From: Gloeopeniophorella convolvens
Lineage: Eukaryota; Basidiomycota; Agaricomycetes; Russulales
DNA length: 64,000 bases
Assembly (NCBI GenBank): GCA_022496205.1
Contig: WTXD01000028.1
Location: 124,001-188,000, forward strand
Direction of reading: 5' to 3'
Shown here: piece by piece, positions 35,905 to 47,599 of the stretch
How the letters are laid out: each line of letters begins with the position of its first letter
How positions within the stretch are numbered: the stretch's first letter is position 1
Translations under genes and position numbers: made by a program
Notes under the pieces: generated by a model
What the model saw: only the letters and a program-made list of their open reading frames with translations
What the model was told of the DNA's origin: nothing
Database searches by the model: none

Positions 35905-36800
35905 AGATTGTAGTTGTAGATGGCCATGGAAAATTGTGCGCGCGCCGCGCTTAGCATAATAACCACTGGTGGCCACTGAACAGATCGCGCTGTATCTCGC
36001 ACTTGCACAACTCACTCTGACCAACAAGCAATACTCGGTGACATCTATCATCCGAAATGCAGACCAAATCCCGGATATAATCGCAGTGTCGCCCTCCATA
36101 ACCCCTCTCATCCTCTCTCTAGAAGACTCGCCGGTCTCTGCTTCCGCGGAAGCATTCACAGGTGCAGACGTAGTCGTCTTCGCTGCCGGCGCAGGTGGAA
36201 AAGCAGGCGCAGAGCGACCCGCGTCATCGACTACGAGGATGCCACCAAGACCTATGACGCATTCGAAGCGGTGCCAGGCGCGAAGCCGCACCGGCACCTG
36301 CTGCTCATCAGCGCAATCGACGTGCGCAACCCCGACCGCCGACGGCCCACGACCCGCATCTTCCCTCAGTCAGCGCTTACAACGTTGCGGCTCTGCGATT
36401 TAGACCGACGCCGACAAGGCTCTCCGCGCACATGCACAACTTGATAATCAGAGACTACTTTCACTGAAAGTATGAGGCAGATAAGAACCTCGTGCAACGC
36501 ACTGCGTTCCCGTGGACGATCCTGCTCCCGTCTGGGCTCGTCGACGAGCCTGGCACCGGACACCTTCACATCAGACGCACGCATATAACAGCTCTGATCT
36601 CTATAGGCCGCACTCTTTGTCTGTCCGAACCTGACAAATTCATGCCATTCACACAGAGAGAACGTTGCCCTTGCCCTTGCGGAGCTCGTCGAGCGGCCGG
36701 ACGCTGCGGGTTTTGCGATAGACACGGAAGGTGATGATGTACCCATTGCTGACGGGATCGATGCGTTCATCAAGAAGGGCGATACCGTTGGCTCGGCTAA
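35905..36800 (+). pseudogene. SDR/NmrA-like pseudogene (U3)
   Basis: KKIVVVDGHGK is readable, but the ATG is gone and the exon-1 donor GT has become AT. Exon 2 keeps TLTNKQYSVTSIIRNADQIP, then shifts frame after KAGAER (about 36217). Exon 3 lost bases at its start. The last exon ends at 36800. There are several independent lesions. Confidence 0.85.
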
Positions 36801-37982
36801 AGAAATGCAGTCAACGACTCTTTGTGGATTCGGGGGTACGCGAAGCAGCACGCAGTTCGTCACTACTTGTACAAATAGATACGAAGATAGACCTTGTAGC
36901 AGATTCCTTATTACAATCAATACCTGTATCGACAATCTCCTGGGTATTATATAAACAACAAATGCTGTTGCAGGTAATACTGGACGTGTTTGTCCTCGCC
37001 CATGTACCGATCAAGGTGGAGTATCCTGCGCCGCGCGGCCCTTCTGAGTAAGAAAATGAAGCTGCAGTAAGAATGCTCCCGGCCCCAATAGGACAACTCC
37101 GCTGAGAAGGCCCAATATGAATCCAGCTTTACCGAATAGTCCTAAAAACGTGGGTCCAGAGATGAGCAACTAACAAAAGCAAAAGGCCCGGCGTGGTTAA
37201 CTCACGATATCGTCCAGGAGTAGGGTAGTTGACCCCATAGCTATGGAAGAACCGCCTTATGGGGTGCCAAACCCACATTCGCTTCCATATTCGCCATTTC
37301 TATATCTTGAGCTATCAGATTCGCGTACGGTTGGGTAACAAAGTACCGACCTCAGGAAGTATGAAGATCAAGATCCCGCAGAGCAACCACGACAGCAAAG
37401 TAGTTGAGATGTCCCGGGAAAAGGAGCACGGGATGCGAAGGGACACGCATGAGTACCAGAACTGGGATGCCAATGAAAAGGCAGAATGGGAGCATTTCCC
37501 AGTAGAGTGCGAGAGCTTGCATGACTGCGCACACATCAACGGCACACCCAGAGTATGTGATCGAAGACGCCTTACCGCCACCAAGGAAGCACTTGCAAGA
37601 ATAACCAATCGCAGGAGCATAGTCGGTATGGAGGAACCAGATCCATCTGGGCGGCTCAATGGCCTCGTACAAACCAAGCCAGTACAATCTGCGTCGTCCA
37701 AAGTCAGCGCCGACTGGATATCGCATTATGGCGCGGAGACTTACATGGCAGCGAGTATCGATCCAGCCATCCACTCAAGCCCTGTCGGGGTGGCGGATTG
37801 GCCTTTCAAAGACAGTATAAACTTGGCAAGCCCGACAGCAATGAGCACGATGATGTTGAGGAGCCGGTATCCGGTGAGCTTGATACCCAATGGTGGCGGG
37901 GTTCCAGCACCAATTGCCTCTGGATCCTCTGGGTCCGCCGCATGTGTATGTGGTCCGACAACGATAGTCGATAGCGCAGGGT

Positions 37983-37997
37983 CGGATGCAGACAGTA
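37983..37997. repeat. LINE target-site duplication, left
   Basis: CGGATGCAGACAGTA, identical to 39494-39508. The empty site is visible once in U4 near 48772. Confidence 0.9.
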
Positions 37998-39493
37998 TTT
38001 TTTTTTTTTTTTATTTAAGTCTGCATTTGTATACCGCAGCAAGTGATGCTACACTAAGACGCGGTCGTCGAGTATCTACGACAATTACGGGTCGGGGATA
38101 TGGTTATGATCTAGGTATATACATGTGAATAAAATATGAGTGCTGTGCCGGGAAATGGTGCGGGTGATATGGCGGTGTCGTTAGGGGGGGTCTGGCCGTT
38201 CTGGCCGGGGAACCATGCAGCAGTGGGTGGCTTGTATGAACGCGAGCATCGCGGCTCCGCCTTCTGCAGTTCCGAAGAGTTTTGCGAGTGAGTAATCTCG
38301 GTCGATGGGTCGAAGGTGGATGGTTCGCGCTGTTTCGAAAAGCGGGCATTCGCAAATGACGTGTTCCGGTGTTTGCAGCGGGGGAGGATTTGATGGTGAG
38401 CCGCACATGCAGGACGTGGGGCGGCCTGGTGCAGGAAAGAAGCGGGCGGTGTAGGAACCTGTGAACGCATGGCCAGTGAGGAGGCGAATGAAGGTGCAAA
38501 ATACGGACCGGGGAGCTTTGCGTTTTCGCATTGCTTCAATGGCCGGGGCCATCTTGCCGTTCGGGGGGTTGGCAAGGCCTAGATAGGCTTGGCTGCGGCG
38601 GGTTGATGCGTGCCAGCGTTGTTGCCACGCGGCGATGGCTGCCTCCTTGTTTCCCATTCGTTGTTGTGTGAGTGTGTGTGGTTCACGCTGGTTTGAGTGT
38701 AGAGGGAGGGCCGCGCCAGTTCGCGCGAGTGCGTCTGCTCGTTCGTTTCCAGGAATCCCAGCATGACCGGGGCACCATCTGATTTCGATGTGCAAATCTC
38801 TATGGAGCGAGAGGAGATTGTCGGCGGTTTGCTTGAAATGGAGGGAATGACGTTGGGCGGCATGTGGGCGGGCGGAGTAGATGGTGGAGATGGATGATAT
38901 TGAGTCTGTGAGAAAGACGATGCGTCGGATTGATGGGATCGATGCAAGTGCTGTCTGTGCCATTGTCACGCCCGCGGCCAGGGCTGCCATTTCGGCATCG
39001 TAGATATTTGCGGTGGTGCCTAGCGCACGGGCTTGTTGTGCAATCTCCGCTCCTTGATAGAAGACGACGACGCCAAAACCTGCACGTGGTTCCGTCCAGT
39101 CTTCTCCAGGGTTCCTACGAGAGCCGTCAGTGAAGATGAAGAGTGTGGAGGAGCGGGGCTCCGAGGACTCAGCCCGGATGCGTCGGATGTAGGGTGTGCG
39201 CAAGTCCCCGGCGTGCGTGTTGGTGTCGATCGACAACCGTTTTCCCCAAAGGTTGCCGCGTGCCCATGGCGGGGCGGCATAGAGGTTGAGTCGCTCTCCT
39301 TCATTCTGGACGCGTTCAGCGAGGAGGTCGAGTTGTGTGCGGAGGTGGCCATTGTGGGGACGGAAAACTGGTAGTGGTGGGTCGTCGTCTGAAGGTTGGG
39401 CCCAAGGGTCGCCTAGGCGGATAAGAAGCTGTGAACGAGGATCGAGTTTAGCAAGGCGGAGAGCCATGTTATTCACAAGGAACTCAAGGCGGA
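37998..39493 (-). mobile_element. 5'-truncated non-LTR retrotransposon (LINE) with RNase H
   Basis: On the minus strand the element ends in a 15-A tail (plus-strand T run 37998-38012). Upstream is a short 3'UTR and then the C-terminal part of an ORF2 with an RNase H domain: FIFTDGSRRN (Asp), NIYDAEMAAL (Glu), VFLTDSISS (Asp), CPGHAGIPGNERADALA (His and last Asp). A terminal Cys-His cluster follows (CMCGS...HVICECPLF). Reverse transcriptase and endonuclease are absent, so this is a dead-on-arrival 5' truncation. The flanking 15-base duplication shows target-primed insertion into U3. Confidence 0.92.
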
Positions 39494-39587
39494 CGGATGC
39501 AGACAGTACCTCGAGCTCTATGCGCTCAGCAGGCTCAGGCTCGGGCCGTTCGCGTAACGGTGCTGGCGGATTGGCTGCCGGCTCCAT
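38181..39587 (-). CDS. chimeric ORF: host N-terminus fused to LINE RNase H
   Basis: A continuous 468-aa frame begins at the membrane gene's own ATG. It contributes about 30 host residues (MEPAANPPAPL to LEVLSAS), then enters the LINE ORF2 in frame (VRLEFLVNNMALRLAK). It carries the complete-looking RNase H domain (about residues 145-285) and the Cys-His cluster (about residues 400-425) to the stop at 38181. The host promoter and start codon could drive it. Whether it is transcribed or translated is unknown; the in-frame join may be chance (one in three). Confidence 0.55.
   Translation of the reverse strand: MEPAANPPAPLRERPEPEPAERIELEVLSASVRLEFLVNNMALRLAKLDPRSQLLIRLGDPWAQPSDDDPPLPVFRPHNGHLRTQLDLLAERVQNEGERLNLYAAPPWARGNLWGKRLSIDTNTHAGDLRTPYIRRIRAESSEPRSSTLFIFTDGSRRNPGEDWTEPRAGFGVVVFYQGAEIAQQARALGTTANIYDAEMAALAAGVTMAQTALASIPSIRRIVFLTDSISSISTIYSARPHAAQRHSLHFKQTADNLLSLHRDLHIEIRWCPGHAGIPGNERADALARTGAALPLHSNQREPHTLTQQRMGNKEAAIAAWQQRWHASTRRSQAYLGLANPPNGKMAPAIEAMRKRKAPRSVFCTFIRLLTGHAFTGSYTARFFPAPGRPTSCMCGSPSNPPPLQTPEHVICECPLFETARTIHLRPIDRDYSLAKLFGTAEGGAAMLAFIQATHCCMVPRPERPDPP
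39494..39508. repeat. LINE target-site duplication, right
   Basis: CGGATGCAGACAGTA, the second copy flanking the element. Confidence 0.9.
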
Positions 39588-41462
39588 GCGTGTCCCCTAT
39601 CATCAGAAGGAGAACATACACGATAATGAGCTCAGTTTGGCGTGGTGGTTGATGGTCTAGGAGGTGCAGCTCCCAGTCGTGGTCGAGGTCTGTGGAGCGG
39701 ACGGCTGGGCCTGTGCGAGGCACGCGCACGTGCGAAGGCCCAGCGTGACCGATACTGCTGAGTCAGCATGGCAACGCGACACCGAAGACCCTGGAATCAA
39801 AGACTTCTCCGGGTCGACTCCCACAGTCACTGCTGCTGGGACACCGGCGCAACATTGCACCGCGACGGACTACTCACCGCCGTTCACAAGTTGTTTCATC
39901 ACTGCTGCGGTATCGTGAACGACCCTTCTCACGCAGTTCTCTGATGGCCGATATGCACAAAGCTCCCTGCAATTTCATCGCGGCTTGAATCTTCGTCCCT
40001 GCCGAGTCGTGGACCGTCCTATCTATATATTCTCTGTTCAAGAAAACCTCGTATCTCACCTCTCGTTACTATAGTACCTTCGGTACAGCGCCTTTGCGGC
40101 TGCCAACCGGTGAGGCATTGTTCTCTAGAGTGGCGTGTAAACTAAAACGAGCTCGACCTCTAGGACTCCGGCCACGATTCGAACTGTGTCAGCCTACGAC
40201 CCGGGTGCACTGGCCGGCAGGGAATGCGTCGGGCTACAGATATTTTCCGCGGTATGCAGATCCTTTCGGCCTTGCGAATATCCCTATCACAGGAAGTCAC
40301 CACCTCAACCCATATGACCTGCAGTACCCTGAGACTAGACGTCCAAAATGTCGTATTCTATTACGTTGACTGCGTCTGCATGTCGCGGTGAAACACTGTT
40401 GAAAGGCCAGCACCACCTCGGAACGCGCTCGGCATGGATCGACTCCTGGAATGTTCACAAGATTCCGGCCCTTCTATGGTTCCGTGAATCGAACGGGGAT
40501 AGCTGCATCGCGCCAATGTCGAGCTTCGCTATTGATCTCGCTGGCCCCTCCGCTGCAATGCCTAGCTAGGCTTGCGCCTGAGATGCCTATGGAATACATG
40601 CCGATGTCCCAAAATTAAGGTTATTCCTGACTACTTACACATGCTTCCTTTACGGTCTCGTCTCGTTCGACAGCTCCGTGCTTGTCGGACCACCTTGCAC
40701 GCCTTTCAGGAGGTGTCCCCTATTCTCAGTCGAAGTCCGGAGCTGCATGGCGCATAGGCGGTGATACCGCTGTGCTCGAACACATCCATCGGCGGACGAC
40801 GATTTACTGGCGGTCACCCCAATATCGATTTTCTTCGATGAAGCCCAAGTTCAGTAAGCCCGCTGCGCCTCCCGTCTACTGTATGAGCAGCTGACTCTGA
40901 GGATCCATGATATTAGAATGTGCCATATCAGGCCGACACACGCACCTCCAAATGTTGCAGGTGCTTGGTGACATCGCTTGTCCGTGGTTGGAGATGAATC
41001 GATGATGCATGAGCATCTGACGGTCCAAGTAGCGCTGCCGGCATACACATTGACATGTACACCCACGCGGTGGACCCTGACAGATGTGGGGTCAGTAAAT
41101 GTTGTTGGGTCGGCGACGCTTATTTCCTTGATTTTTCTATGAACGTTGCTCCAAATCGCCAATGCTGTCGGCTGACGTTATACTAAACTTGGAAGCTGTC
41201 TCGCCCCCCGCACCTGGCCAAAATAGAGTTGGCGCAAATTTAAAATTAAGGGCTGGTGACGTCTGTCCTCGTGCTCAGTGCTCGACTGATGTCGAGTTGG
41301 CATGCACAGACTCCTGACAAACAACAAGGTGCCACTTCGAAATATCTTCCATCTTTACAACGGCGTTCGGGTATCCGGTATATGCCTCTGGGCGTAGAGT
41401 TCGGCTCGCGACTCCCTGGGTCTCTGGTGGTGAAGGGCTCATCCTGAGAGGCAACTGAGAGG
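39588..41462. repeat. unit spacer between membrane gene and A3
   Basis: Copy of the 16.46-18.37 kb spacer with scattered indels. No gene. Confidence 0.45.
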
Positions 41463-41533
41463 TATAAATTACTGCGGCAGCGGAGACAGCGCAGAGCTCC
41501 CATCGTACAGCACGCTCGTACAGTCACAGCAAC
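41463..41533 (+). promoter_or_regulatory. A3 core promoter and 5' leader
   Basis: TATA box at 41463-41469, 71 bases before the ATG. A nearby duplication repeats ctgagaggcaactgagaggt just upstream. Confidence 0.7.
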
Positions 41534-42082
41534 ATGAGTATCACCAACGTTGGTATATTGTTGACCGCCTTGATGGTACCCTCGACTGACATAGAACAAC
41601 ACATATTTGAGCAAGTGGATTGAAGGACACCATACCGTCTCCCGAGATGGACGGAACGGCGAGGAGGTCCATGTCTACGCCATTTCTGGGCCTCCGGTCT
41701 TTGGCGAGGGTCGCGAATCCCGCTGGGACTTCGACGTCGAGACTCCGATTGGGGGAGTCCTCTTCGTGGTAGGTGATCTTCATGGTTCGGACTTGGATTG
41801 CTGGTCCTCATCGCATCGCAGCTCAAGGGCTACATTGATCTGTCTACTCTGGAGATAGACGCAACCCTCTCTGCGTGGCTCCCTCTCATCGGAAACTTCA
41901 GACTGGCAGAAGTGAAGGGCAACCTCAAAAATGGAATCAAGGTTACCTTTGACATACCTGGAGTACTCTCCGGTACTGCGACATTCTATGTGCGCGATGG
42001 CTGGGTCTGGATCGACCTGTCCGCGACGGTCTTTGGTAAGACCTACGGCCCAATTAGCATCAAGCTGCTTCCTCTTCCGTAA
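41534..42082 (+). CDS. small conserved protein A3, intron-1 acceptor lost
   Basis: Coding blocks at 41534-41552, 41605-41768 and 41822-42082 would encode 147 aa (FDVETPIGGVLFV, LSAWLPLIGNFRLAEVKGNL, FYVRDGWVWIDLSATVFG, KLLPLP). At the exon-2 boundary A1 and A2 read cacag/attt, but here it is cacat/attt, so the AG acceptor is missing. The nearest upstream AG (catag) would join out of phase with the normal donor. An alternative donor at gttggt with that acceptor would restore phase and add a few residues. The protein may therefore be absent or altered. aataaa at 42231-42236. Confidence 0.65.
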
Positions 42083-44304
42083 GGTGTCTGATGTATATGG
42101 TATCGTTCCATTGCTGACTCTGTGTGTTCTATAGTTGATTTCTCAGGGACGATCATCGCATCGTATCGCGGATTGACAACGCCCGTCCTGTACCTCCGAT
42201 CGCGAACCTTAAGTCGACATTTTCTCGACCAATAAAGCCCGTAAATACGTTGTAGGTCGGATGACTGGAATGGGTTTGGCAGAGTACGCGTGAGACTGCC
42301 ATGACTAGTTTCCTGCAGCATGTATATTGTTTCTAAATTGTTAAATGGACGTGTTTGCCGTGGAATTGCAGCAGCGCGACGCGCGACCGGCGCGGTCCGG
42401 CGGTGATGCATTGATGCACCGCCCTCACGCCGCGGGGCCGGTCCGACCTTGGCCAGTCTGTTACGGAGACTAGGTCCGACCGTCCTCCTGGGCCGGTGCC
42501 GGTGCGCGATGAGAGTCGATTCAGACTGGCGGCGTTCCGGAACGACTTCGTGTCATGCTGGCATTGCTTTTCAGCCGTTCTCACCAACGCTGTGCCGCGC
42601 ACGAAGCCATCGCGAGGAAGTCTCAGCAAATCCTTGGTGACGCTCTGTGATCTAGCGCCGGCGCAGCCTGGCGCCGGTGCCATTAGCCTGCGCCGCTCCA
42701 GCCACCTTTGAAACTTTGACCGGCCACATGCCATAGGTCATGCGAAAACCACCGTCGTTACCTCGAGTCAAAGGGCCCTTCGTTCTTCTTTTTGATAAGT
42801 GTGAACTATCTCTCCATAAATCCCCAAATGTATACTGATCATGAGCGACCGTGGCCACGAAAAGCCGCCCTTGCAACTGCACGTCTGTGCTACGAAAAGG
42901 GTCCTTTGTGGCTACTCCGAAGTCATCACAGTGCTCTCTATGTGCTGATGGTGCTCTGCACGATGCGTAGCGGGATTTCTCTGTTTACACGTAAACAGGA
43001 AAGTACAAAGGTCGTTTCGACAGGAAACGCACGTTCGCACAACGCGTTCGCATTCGGTCTTTGGTCCGACGATCAACTTCTGTCTCAAACCCAAACATGG
43101 CTCGGGGCATCCTCTTGCCGCTAGTTCTACTCCCCCGGATTGCTTGACGAGTTTGATCGGCCTGATGGCTATCAGAAGGTAACACTCCGTGCTGCTTCCA
43201 ATACTTCGAGGCACGGTGTTCAAATCATTGTCTCGATTTAGGTCCGATGTGTCTGCGTCCCTCGGCTAGAGACAACGCGAAACGGTGAGCACCCCAATTT
43301 CATTTGGCGTTTTCCAGGACTTCAACTCAGTCATATGTTCGTAGCTCTACCAGAGACAGACTCCTCAGGCGAATGTCGAGTTCCGTTAATGATCTCGTTG
43401 ATGATACCGTCACGATGGCTGGATGCGGGCCCAAGAAGGACATAGGAACTTGGAGCGAGCGTAACGATGCATCGCCGGTGCACGCTACTTTCGTTCTGTT
43501 GGACAGCCCCATGCTTGTCGGATTATCGGGCCTTGCGCCCTTGGATCTGTAAAGGCGGCTGGGCCCAAGTCGCCGCCTTGGACTTGCATGGTGCATGCCA
43601 GGGAGGAAACGTAACCGCGCATCTGTTGTAGGACAATGAAGCTTTGGCGACGAGCTCAGTATCGGACCACGCGCAGGCGTCGGTAGCTCCACAACACTTC
43701 CCATCTAGAGTTCAGGTTCCAATGCCACCTGGCCTCGAGAGCGCAGAGAATGCGACCTTGACAAATCGGCTCATTGAGCGAATGCATCTCCGGACACTGA
43801 AAATACCCATAACACCGCTTGCGGACAGGAAAGGGCCCTGACCGTGAGTATTTGACAGTGTTCTGTTTGGATTCGACATTGACGTACAGATACATGAGGT
43901 GGTCCTTGACGGATGTGGGGTCGGTCAGGAGCACCATCCATTATTGTCCGTTGTTCTCAGCATGTGCTAATTTCCCCGACAAACCAAGTTTCTCAAAGAC
44001 GTAACGGAACGTCGTCCGGCCTGCGCTAGACACTCAGAAGCTCTATCGCCATTCCACGTCCGATCGACAAATACTGACGCAACTCTCCAAACGCCGGTGT
44101 CATGTCATCGTGCGCAAGGCTCAGCCGCTCGAGTGCTCACATATGGTGAACAGGCATGCGCCAAACAACGGCCAACTGGACTCCACTTCTTAGCATGCTC
44201 CATATGTGCCCGCACTCATGGCGCTGCACGGCGCGGACTGCAGCTCTAGACGTAAAGTTCCGCTTTTGTCTTTCTTGACATGGCCGAGGAGCCGTGATGA
44301 GAGG
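42083..44304. repeat. unit spacer between A3 and B3
   Basis: The last part (from about 43157) is almost identical to 52335 onward in U4, while the earlier part is clearly diverged. The plus-strand frame with MAGCGPKKDIGTWSERND is open here for 82 aa (43304-43552) but lacks a recognisable family. Confidence 0.5.
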
Positions 44305-44925
44305 TATAAATACTGTGGTGAGGTTGCATAGACCCCCCATCGTACAGCACACTCGTACAGTCATAACGCACTACAACATGAGTCTTTCCAACGTCGGTGT
44401 GTAGTTTTCACTGTGTCGACGATGAGCCGGACTGACGTAGAACATACAGAACTGGGGAAGTGGGTCGAGGGGCACCACAGCGTCTCTCAAGAAGGAAAGA
44501 ATGGCGAGTTGGTCCACGTCTATGCTATCGCTGGGCCTCCCGTCTTCGGTGACAAAGCCAACCGATGGGACTTCGACATCGAGATTCCGATTTGGGGAGT
44601 CACTTTCATCGTAAGTGACTTTCATCGATCCGACTGCGCACGATCGCTGACCTCTATTTTCTCAGCTCAAAGGCTACATCGATCTGAGCACTCTGGAGAT
44701 CGACGCAACCTTCTCCGTGAAAATTCCCATCGTCGGCACCTACAAGCTGGCAGAGGTGAAGGGCAACCTCAAAGATGGGGTCAGCGTTACCTTTGGAATA
44801 CCGTGGGTTATCTCCGGTACCGCCAGATTCTACGTGCGCGATGGCTGGCTCTGGGTGGATCTGTCGGCGGAGATCTTTGGGACGACCTACGGCCCAATCA
44901 GCATCAAGTTGATTCCTCTTCCGTG
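43157..44925. repeat. near-identical tract shared with 52335-54103
   Basis: About 1.77 kb covering the distal A-B spacer and the whole B gene. By eye I found about five mismatches and one indel. Identity drops sharply upstream of about 43157 and just after the B stop codon. Confidence 0.75.
44305..44377 (+). promoter_or_regulatory. B3 core promoter and 5' leader
   Basis: TATA box at 44305-44311, 73 bases before the ATG. Confidence 0.7.
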
Positions 44926-44926
44926 A
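44378..44926 (+). CDS. small conserved protein B3 (A/B family, unknown)
   Basis: Exons 44378-44396, 44450-44610 and 44666-44926 give 146 aa with canonical splice sites. Compared with B1 and B2, the middle reads VTFGIPWVISGTARFYVRDG and WLWVDLSAEIFGTTYGP. The landmark residues are unchanged. Confidence 0.85.
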
Positions 44927-46726
44927 GATATTTCTTGTATCCGGTATCGATCTAGTGCTAACTTGCACGTTCTGAAGTTGAACGTTGAATCCTGAGGGGC
45001 AATGTTCTCCTAATGGAAACGCTTCTTTGTACCCCCCAAATCCCATAACATCAGCACATCCTAAACAGAAAGCGTTGAGAAAACCCAACAGTGTGTCATT
45101 TTGCCGATTGTGTAGGAGCGGGAGTATCTTGTTAGTTGGTGCAGAGTCTCTTTTGTAGCACTGGTACTACTTCCTAGTATCATGTGCGACGCCTCTGCGC
45201 GATTGAATGCCAGTCTTAAATTTGTCGTGAAGCGGTCATGATTACACACGTACGCCGCAAGATCTGCACATTAGTTTGGTGAAGGGACGCGCTGAAGTTC
45301 TGGGATCACCCGAAGTATAACTAGATACAGGTCCGCCTCATCTTCAGGAGCGGTGAGCGGTGGCAAGCGCAGTCAGACGGCAGTGGTGACAATTGGCTTC
45401 ATGAGTCGGACTACTCGGGCGACGTCCGGAGCGGCGGAAGCTGGCGGAAGCGGTCCGGCGTGAGAACAGGGGAAAGCGTATGATTAGCTATAAGCGCCCG
45501 CAACAATAATTCGTGTTTAACCGTGTTTACATGAGGCCAATCGACATGCTCGCGCAGACGTTGTGGCGCCCGCCCCGCGCCTGACTTTACATCGTGGCGC
45601 CTCGCGCCCGACCCCGGGCAGCGGCACCCGGTAAGCAGCTTCATTCCCGCCATGATGGGGACCGCAGGTGCAGGGCACGGACGTCCATGGCTGTGAGCCG
45701 CAGAGGGGCGATCTCGTGCGAGATCCCTGTGCCGCCTGGCGAGAGGATTGAAAAGGAGCGCGGGAGCCTCCTGGCCCTTTGACTCTCTCTTTCTTCTCGC
45801 CAGACCTTTTTTCGCGCAAAGCACCTTGCAAGCAAGGCAATGCACGCATCAGGAGGTTGCTCGCGCTAACTAAGATCATGAGTTTGCTCCGGGATACGTA
45901 TAGTTGGGCTCAACACGGACCAGCATGGACCCTCGAGCCCCTAGCTAGTTTGGCTGCTGGCATGACTTCACGGTCGTAAGGCTGTTGTCAACATGTCTGT
46001 GCTTTTCCTTATTCTCAAGCAAACGTTCATCTCCGATGGTGACCAGTGAATAGTGACCCCGCAAGGTTTTGTCAGCGTGGATAATGGTAATACATAGCGA
46101 GGACCCCGTCTTTGAATAAAATTTAATAGGTTCTACTGCCAATATCGCTATCTTCTAAGAGTGTCTCCAGCTCCGCAACCAAACCTTGAATCTTATCATC
46201 CCCTGCGAGCGGGGTGGGACTGCGGCATCCGAAGCTTACGAGGTCTTCAATAACGAGGTCGGGACAGTTCTACACTACCTGCCACTTTCCTGTTTCCTGC
46301 ACTACCGAAGAGCGCGACGGAATGCTGACATAGCTATCGCGTGGCTTTTGTCTGATATATTCTTACTATCGTATCACCAGAGTGCCAACACGTCACTCTG
46401 GCTAAAATCCGATTTGACCTGAACTCGAACGTGACCCTGACCATCCTTCTGTTACCGAACCCCTTCAAATACATATACTTCGAGCGAACAGTCAATTGCG
46501 CTGTAATGTGAGCAGTAATCTAGACAGGGCCGACGATTTCAATTGAAACCCGACTCACCCGGAAAACTTCGGCCCGGAATAAGGCAAGACAATGACGCAA
46601 TCCAACTTCGATTGGTCCTGCGAGCCAACTCTTGCGCCCATGAGGCCGACCGGACTCTCTCACTGCACCGCTACGTCCGATTATCTCTCAACATTCGTCC
46701 AGAGAGAGAAAAGGGAAGCTACATCT
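44927..46726. repeat. post-B spacer of U3 and SDR4 upstream region
   Basis: Includes the post-B sequence common to all units, a GC-rich insert of about 400 bases (45.42-45.84 kb) found only here, and a stretch (45.84-46.09) matching 30.98-31.25 kb. No gene is supported. Confidence 0.45.
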
Positions 46727-47589
46727 ATGTCTAAGAATATTGTCATTGTAGGTGGCCATGGAAAGGTGCGTGCGCGTCACGCTTAGCATAATCACTGGTG
46801 GCCACTGAACAGATCGCGCTGTATCTAGCACTCGCACGAACTCTGACCACTAACAAGCAGTACTCGGTGACATCCATCATCCGAAATGCAGATTAAATCC
46901 CGGATATAATTGCTATGTCGTCCTCCATAACCCCTCTCATCCTCTCTCTAGAAGACTCGCCGGTCTCTGCTTTCGCGGAAGCATTCACAGGTGCAGAAGT
47001 AGTAGTCGTCTTCGCTGCCGGCGCAGAGCGACCCGCGTCATCGACTACGAGGGTGCCATCAAGACCTACGATGCACTCGAAGCGGTGCCAGGCGCGGAAC
47101 CGCATCTGTTGCTCGTCAGCGCCATTGACATGCGCAACCCCGAGACCCACATACTCCCTCAATCAGCGCTTACAACGTTCCGGCTCTGCGATTTAGAACG
47201 ACGCCGACAAAGCTCTCCGCGCGCATGCACAAGAGAATCAGAGACTACTTTCACTGGAAGTATGAGGCAGACAAGAACCTCGTGCAATGCACTGCGTGCC
47301 CGTGGACGATCCTGCGCCCGTCCGGGCTCGTCAGCGAGCCCGACACCGGACGCCTTGACATCGGACGCACGCATAACAGCTCAGATCTCTGTAGGTCCCA
47401 CTCTTCATCTGTCTGAGCCTGACAAACCCATGTCATTTACAGAGAGAGAACGTTGCCCATGCCTTTGCGAAGCTCGTCGAGCGGCCGGACGCCGCGGATT
47501 TTGCGATAGACATGGAAGGTAGTGATGTGCCCATTGCTGACGGGATCAATGCGTTCGTCAAGAAAGGCGAGACCGACTGGCCCGGCTAA
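46727..47589 (+). pseudogene. SDR/NmrA-like pseudogene (U4)
   Basis: The first exon is intact (MSKNIVIVGGHGK), but the codon after RNAD is TAA (about 46894), the same position that is TGA in U2. In addition, EVVVVFAAGAE is followed by a deletion and frame change (about 47025). The 3' exons remain recognisable to the old stop at 47589. Confidence 0.85.
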
Positions 47590-47599
47590 AGAAATACTG

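Larger units (their letters stand above)
37011..39587 (-). pseudogene. five-TM membrane protein gene interrupted by a LINE (U3)
   Basis: The start MEPAANPPAPLRERPEPEPA lies at 39587; after SAS the coding sequence is cut by the element at 37998-39493. It resumes with ALSIVVGPHTH-type sequence and the remaining exons down to the old stop at 37011. Exon 3 also has a two-base deletion near 37424 (VPSHPVLLFPGHL instead of VPSHPVASFSRDI). It therefore carries two separate inactivating events. Confidence 0.85.
35757..46100. repeat. amplified unit U3 (with LINE insertion)
   Basis: Third direct copy, longer because of the 1.5-kb LINE. SDR and membrane gene are broken; A3 has a lost splice acceptor; B3 is open. 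The segment at about 45.42-45.84 kb is GC-rich and has no counterpart in the other post-B spacers. Confidence 0.8.

Noticed and set aside
40140..40230. Possible tRNA-like gattcgaact sequence in a unit spacer
   Set aside because: The ttcgaa is present only in the U3 copy; no clover-leaf with a 7-base T loop or acceptor stem could be drawn.
42840..43140. Multiple overlapping frames in the A-B spacer
   Set aside because: Frames are not maintained in the same form between units, which argues against coding.
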